Positions 6,701 through 8,320 of a stretch of 8,320 nucleotides of DNA are shown here, one piece after another. The DNA is from Bdellovibrionaceae bacterium UBA2316 (GTDB lineage Bacteria; Bdellovibrionota; Bdellovibrionia; Bdellovibrionales; Bdellovibrionaceae). Location of the stretch: contig DDVI01000143.1 of the NCBI GenBank assembly GCA_002345205.1, positions 163 through 8,482 of the forward strand. The letters run 5' to 3'. Made by a program: the position numbers and the translations under genes. The notes under the pieces were generated by a model. It ran no database searches. It was given only the letters and a program-made list of their open reading frames with translations, and was not told the DNA's origin. Every line of letters begins with the position of its first letter. The first letter of the stretch is position 1.

Positions 6701-6731
6701 ACTCACGTTAACGAAAATCGTAAACGTGAGT
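6701..6731. promoter_or_regulatory. 31-base near-perfect palindrome in front of the regulator (candidate operator)
   Basis: Outer arms ACTCACGTT (6701-6709) and AACGTGAGT (6723-6731) are exact reverse complements. Inner arms ACGA and TCGT also pair around an AAA centre, leaving a single A-A mismatch in 14 pair positions. There is no T-run, so it is not a terminator. It lies 3 bases upstream of the preferred ATG, covers the alternative GTG, and would fold as a hairpin in the leader RNA. Binding by the adjacent regulator is inference. Confidence 0.75.
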
Positions 6732-6742
6732 CAATCTTTGAC

Positions 6743-6758
6743 GTAAACATGTGTTTAC
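6743..6758. promoter_or_regulatory. 16-base inverted repeat, second candidate operator site
   Basis: GTAAACA (6743-6749) and TGTTTAC (6752-6758) are exact reverse complements with a 2-base TG spacer. The left arm with its flank (CGTAAACATGTGT, from 6742) resembles the right half of the larger palindrome (CGTAAACGTGAGT, from 6719). The two start 23 bases apart, about two helical turns. Confidence 0.65.
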
Positions 6759-6760
6759 AA

Positions 6761-6766
6761 AATATA
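6761..6766 (-). promoter_or_regulatory. Candidate -10 element for the regulator-metallopeptidase-lipoprotein operon
   Basis: On the minus strand TATATT differs from TATAAT at one position. A start about 7 bases on, near 6754, would fall inside the 16-base inverted repeat, so a bound repressor there would block initiation. The -35 at 17 bases (TAGTTA) is poor. A competing possibility is TTGACT (6734-6729) as -35 with a weak -10 at TTAACG. Treat as a candidate only. Confidence 0.3.
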
Positions 6767-6786
6767 AACAGGACGTCATGAACTAA

Positions 6787-8247
6787 CTAAAATACGTTAA
6801 AGCCCTTCATCTTAACTGGATTTTCATCTATAATCACATCAGACGTTAGGTCAACTGCCGTCGCGCCTTCTAAACGGATATCTAATGACCGATCATTCAG
6901 GATCGATCGCAACAACAATACGGCACTGTACACTTGCGAATAACGATTATTGCCAATGCGGTCTTCAACTAACGTTATATCCTTTGACGTTACGCTCATC
7001 GCGATACTCATTTCATTTGTTGCAATATCAGATGTAATTAACGATGGAAATAGTTCCCTGAAGACATATTCAGAAAACACTTTGTCACCCATCAATTGTT
7101 CCAAAGCATTGAAGCGATCTCTTGATGATACCTTGGAGTCTGACAAACGTACCAAACGATAGTACATTTCGTTGATGTATTCCGTTAGGTTTGGACCGCC
7201 GGAATCACTCAAGTTTTCTGATGGCAATCCCATTTTAAATTTTTCGGGATGGTTTAATAGGAATGATTCTAATTTACGATATAAAGTCACGCGATCCATC
7301 TTTTCAAGTTCGAACATCACTTGGCTCGATAACGTATATACGAATGAAATCCAAGCGTCCCGTTGTTCTGTTTTCGGAACTAAATCCAACAATCTATTAC
7401 GATCTGGAAAATTCGCAGGTATTGAACGATCTAATGTACTACGAATGTTGTTTAATCTAGATACCGACATAGATTTATCACGATACTGAATACGCTTTAC
7501 GAAATCCAAGAAACTGTGAATGTTTTTATCTTTATCTGATTGGTATAAAGCATCTAGATCGGTTTCGTATTCATTTTCCCAACGACCAAACAAATAAGAC
7601 TGTTCCGATTTCGTTGCTGTATTTAAAAGAACATAGTAATTAAATTCTTGTCCTTTTTCTAACGACGTTACGTAAACTTCGGAACTTCCTTCTGTATGCT
7701 TATTTCGTAAAAAGTGACTGATCTTTGGACCAAAATCTAACGAGAACACGTCAGATGACATGCGACCTTTGAAAAAGTGTTGAACGCGTTTTTTATAATT
7801 CGGCAATGAAGCATCCACACACGCAATTGTTTCCGCACGTGATGCATTTCTTTGGAACGAAGCTGATAGTTCAGCCTCGTCAACATTTGGATTAAAAACC
7901 GCCATGAATTTTCCACGGCGAACGTTCGCAAGGACTTCATCAAAAGCAGATTCAGGGCTTAATCCAGCATTGTCGATGGATGCAATTCCTGTTGGCACCT
8001 GGAAGTTACAACCCGGTGGAATCGCCGCCTGCATCAATGTCATATTGTTAAAGCGGAAATAGTAGTCCGCAACATGAGTTTCAATTGGGTATTTGTCGAA
8101 AAAGTTAAATGACTTAGAAATATTGAAATCAAGATTAACTTCAAATAGCTCCCGGAACCAGCGAGGTAAAATTTTTGATCCTTTAAAACTATAAAGCCAA
8201 TTAATACCGGCCTTAGCTTTCACCGTTCCGCGATTGATCGTCCCCAT
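6787..8247 (-). CDS. Hypothetical protein, probably the 3' part of a longer gene
   Basis: 486 residues from the first ATG in frame, ending at TAG (6789-6787). I do not recognise the family. There is no signal peptide or membrane segment from this start. The first ~230 residues look beta-rich with aromatic stretches (INWLYSF, VADYYFRFNNM, FNYYVLL, SYLFGRWENEYE). Residues 240-400 are helical and charged (e.g. LDFVKRIQYRDKS, WISFVYTLSSQVMFELEKMDR, YINEMYYRLVRL). The end returns to strands (LDIRLEGATAVDLTSDVIIDENPVKMKGF). Cysteines are only 80 and 143. The ATG at 8247 has no ribosome site (CGTGCGCGTTTC before it), and the frame upstream of it still reads like protein, so the true start is likely further upstream. 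The gene ends 97 bases before the regulator ATG with no terminator between them, so read-through into the cassette is possible. Confidence 0.65.
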   Translation of the reverse strand: MGTINRGTVKAKAGINWLYSFKGSKILPRWFRELFEVNLDFNISKSFNFFDKYPIETHVADYYFRFNNMTLMQAAIPPGCNFQVPTGIASIDNAGLSPESAFDEVLANVRRGKFMAVFNPNVDEAELSASFQRNASRAETIACVDASLPNYKKRVQHFFKGRMSSDVFSLDFGPKISHFLRNKHTEGSSEVYVTSLEKGQEFNYYVLLNTATKSEQSYLFGRWENEYETDLDALYQSDKDKNIHSFLDFVKRIQYRDKSMSVSRLNNIRSTLDRSIPANFPDRNRLLDLVPKTEQRDAWISFVYTLSSQVMFELEKMDRVTLYRKLESFLLNHPEKFKMGLPSENLSDSGGPNLTEYINEMYYRLVRLSDSKVSSRDRFNALEQLMGDKVFSEYVFRELFPSLITSDIATNEMSIAMSVTSKDITLVEDRIGNNRYSQVYSAVLLLRSILNDRSLDIRLEGATAVDLTSDVIIDENPVKMKGFNVF

Positions 8248-8320
8248 GAAACGCGCACGAACATCATTTTCATTATAGCGATAGATATCCGCGGTAAATA
8301 TTAATCAGGCCGCAGCATAG
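8248..8320 (-). other. Upstream coding continuation with an apparent frame break
   Basis: In the frame of the 486-codon gene this stretch reads LIFTADIYRYNENDVRARF directly before its Met, but is closed by TGA at 8307-8305. One other minus frame is open from the window edge through LINIYRG (up to about 8288). Removing one G of the GG at 8290-8289 would join them as ...LINIYRDIYRYNENDVRARF with no stop to the window edge. This could be a real frameshift (a decayed gene) or a base-call error. It is inferred from reading frames only. Confidence 0.4.

Noticed and set aside
6701..6731. Terminator of the 486-codon gene
   Set aside because: The hairpin has no U-tract on either strand and lies about 56 bases past the stop, directly against the next start codon. 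An operator or leader hairpin fits better.
7172..7489. 105-codon plus-strand open frame antisense to the 486-codon gene
   Set aside because: It lies wholly inside a well-formed minus-strand coding frame, has no ribosome site or recognisable domain, and its composition fits a shadow.
1..8320. CRISPR array, tRNA/rRNA gene, insertion sequence or phage genes
   Set aside because: No regularly spaced direct repeats, no cloverleaf-like segments, no transposase motifs and no terminal inverted repeats were seen.

Overview
The window is bacterial, AT-leaning and gene-dense. It looks like a predatory Bdellovibrio-type genome (Bdellovibrionota). The strongest pointer is the regulator at about 5918-6697, which reads as a TIGR02147/DUF4423 family member, a family known mainly from Bdellovibrio and Fibrobacter. 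Two further pointers are an exported protein whose mature end carries a GNGGD-type sequence and several small secreted or lipid-anchored proteins of no general family. The species itself cannot be fixed from the sequence.

Left part (1-2105). The window opens inside a plus-strand gene whose last 79 codons resemble the tail of a lytic transglycosylase. It runs tail to tail, with overlapping stop codons, into a minus-strand DEDDh 3'-5' exonuclease that carries an extra C-terminal WYL-like domain. A 42-base divergent gap separates the exonuclease from a plus-strand TorF-type (TIGR02001) outer-membrane beta-barrel gene.

Middle (2106-3869). A DEAD-box RNA helicase, most like the DeaD/CsdA group, has every catalytic motif, a charged insertion between the DEAD and SAT motifs, and an Arg-rich low-complexity tail. 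It ends at a strong hairpin terminator with A and T tracts on both sides, which probably also serves the gene arriving from the other strand.

Right part (3868-8320), all minus strand. Three genes are tightly coupled in the order TIGR02147 regulator, exported HELVH metallopeptidase-like protein, small lipoprotein. Their junctions are ATGA (4-base overlap) and TAATG (1-base overlap). The short region in front of the regulator holds a 31-base near-perfect palindrome and a separate 16-base inverted repeat that share a CGTWAAC-type half-site, as expected for an operator. My reading is a self-regulated cassette that controls the export of a probable zinc protease and its lipoprotein partner. Upstream of it lies an unrecognised gene (486 codons from its first ATG). 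Its coding sense seems to continue toward the window edge, but with a broken frame.

No RNA gene, CRISPR array, insertion sequence or phage gene was seen. The most unusual items are the operator-plus-cassette unit, the exonuclease-WYL fusion and the probable frameshift near 8289.
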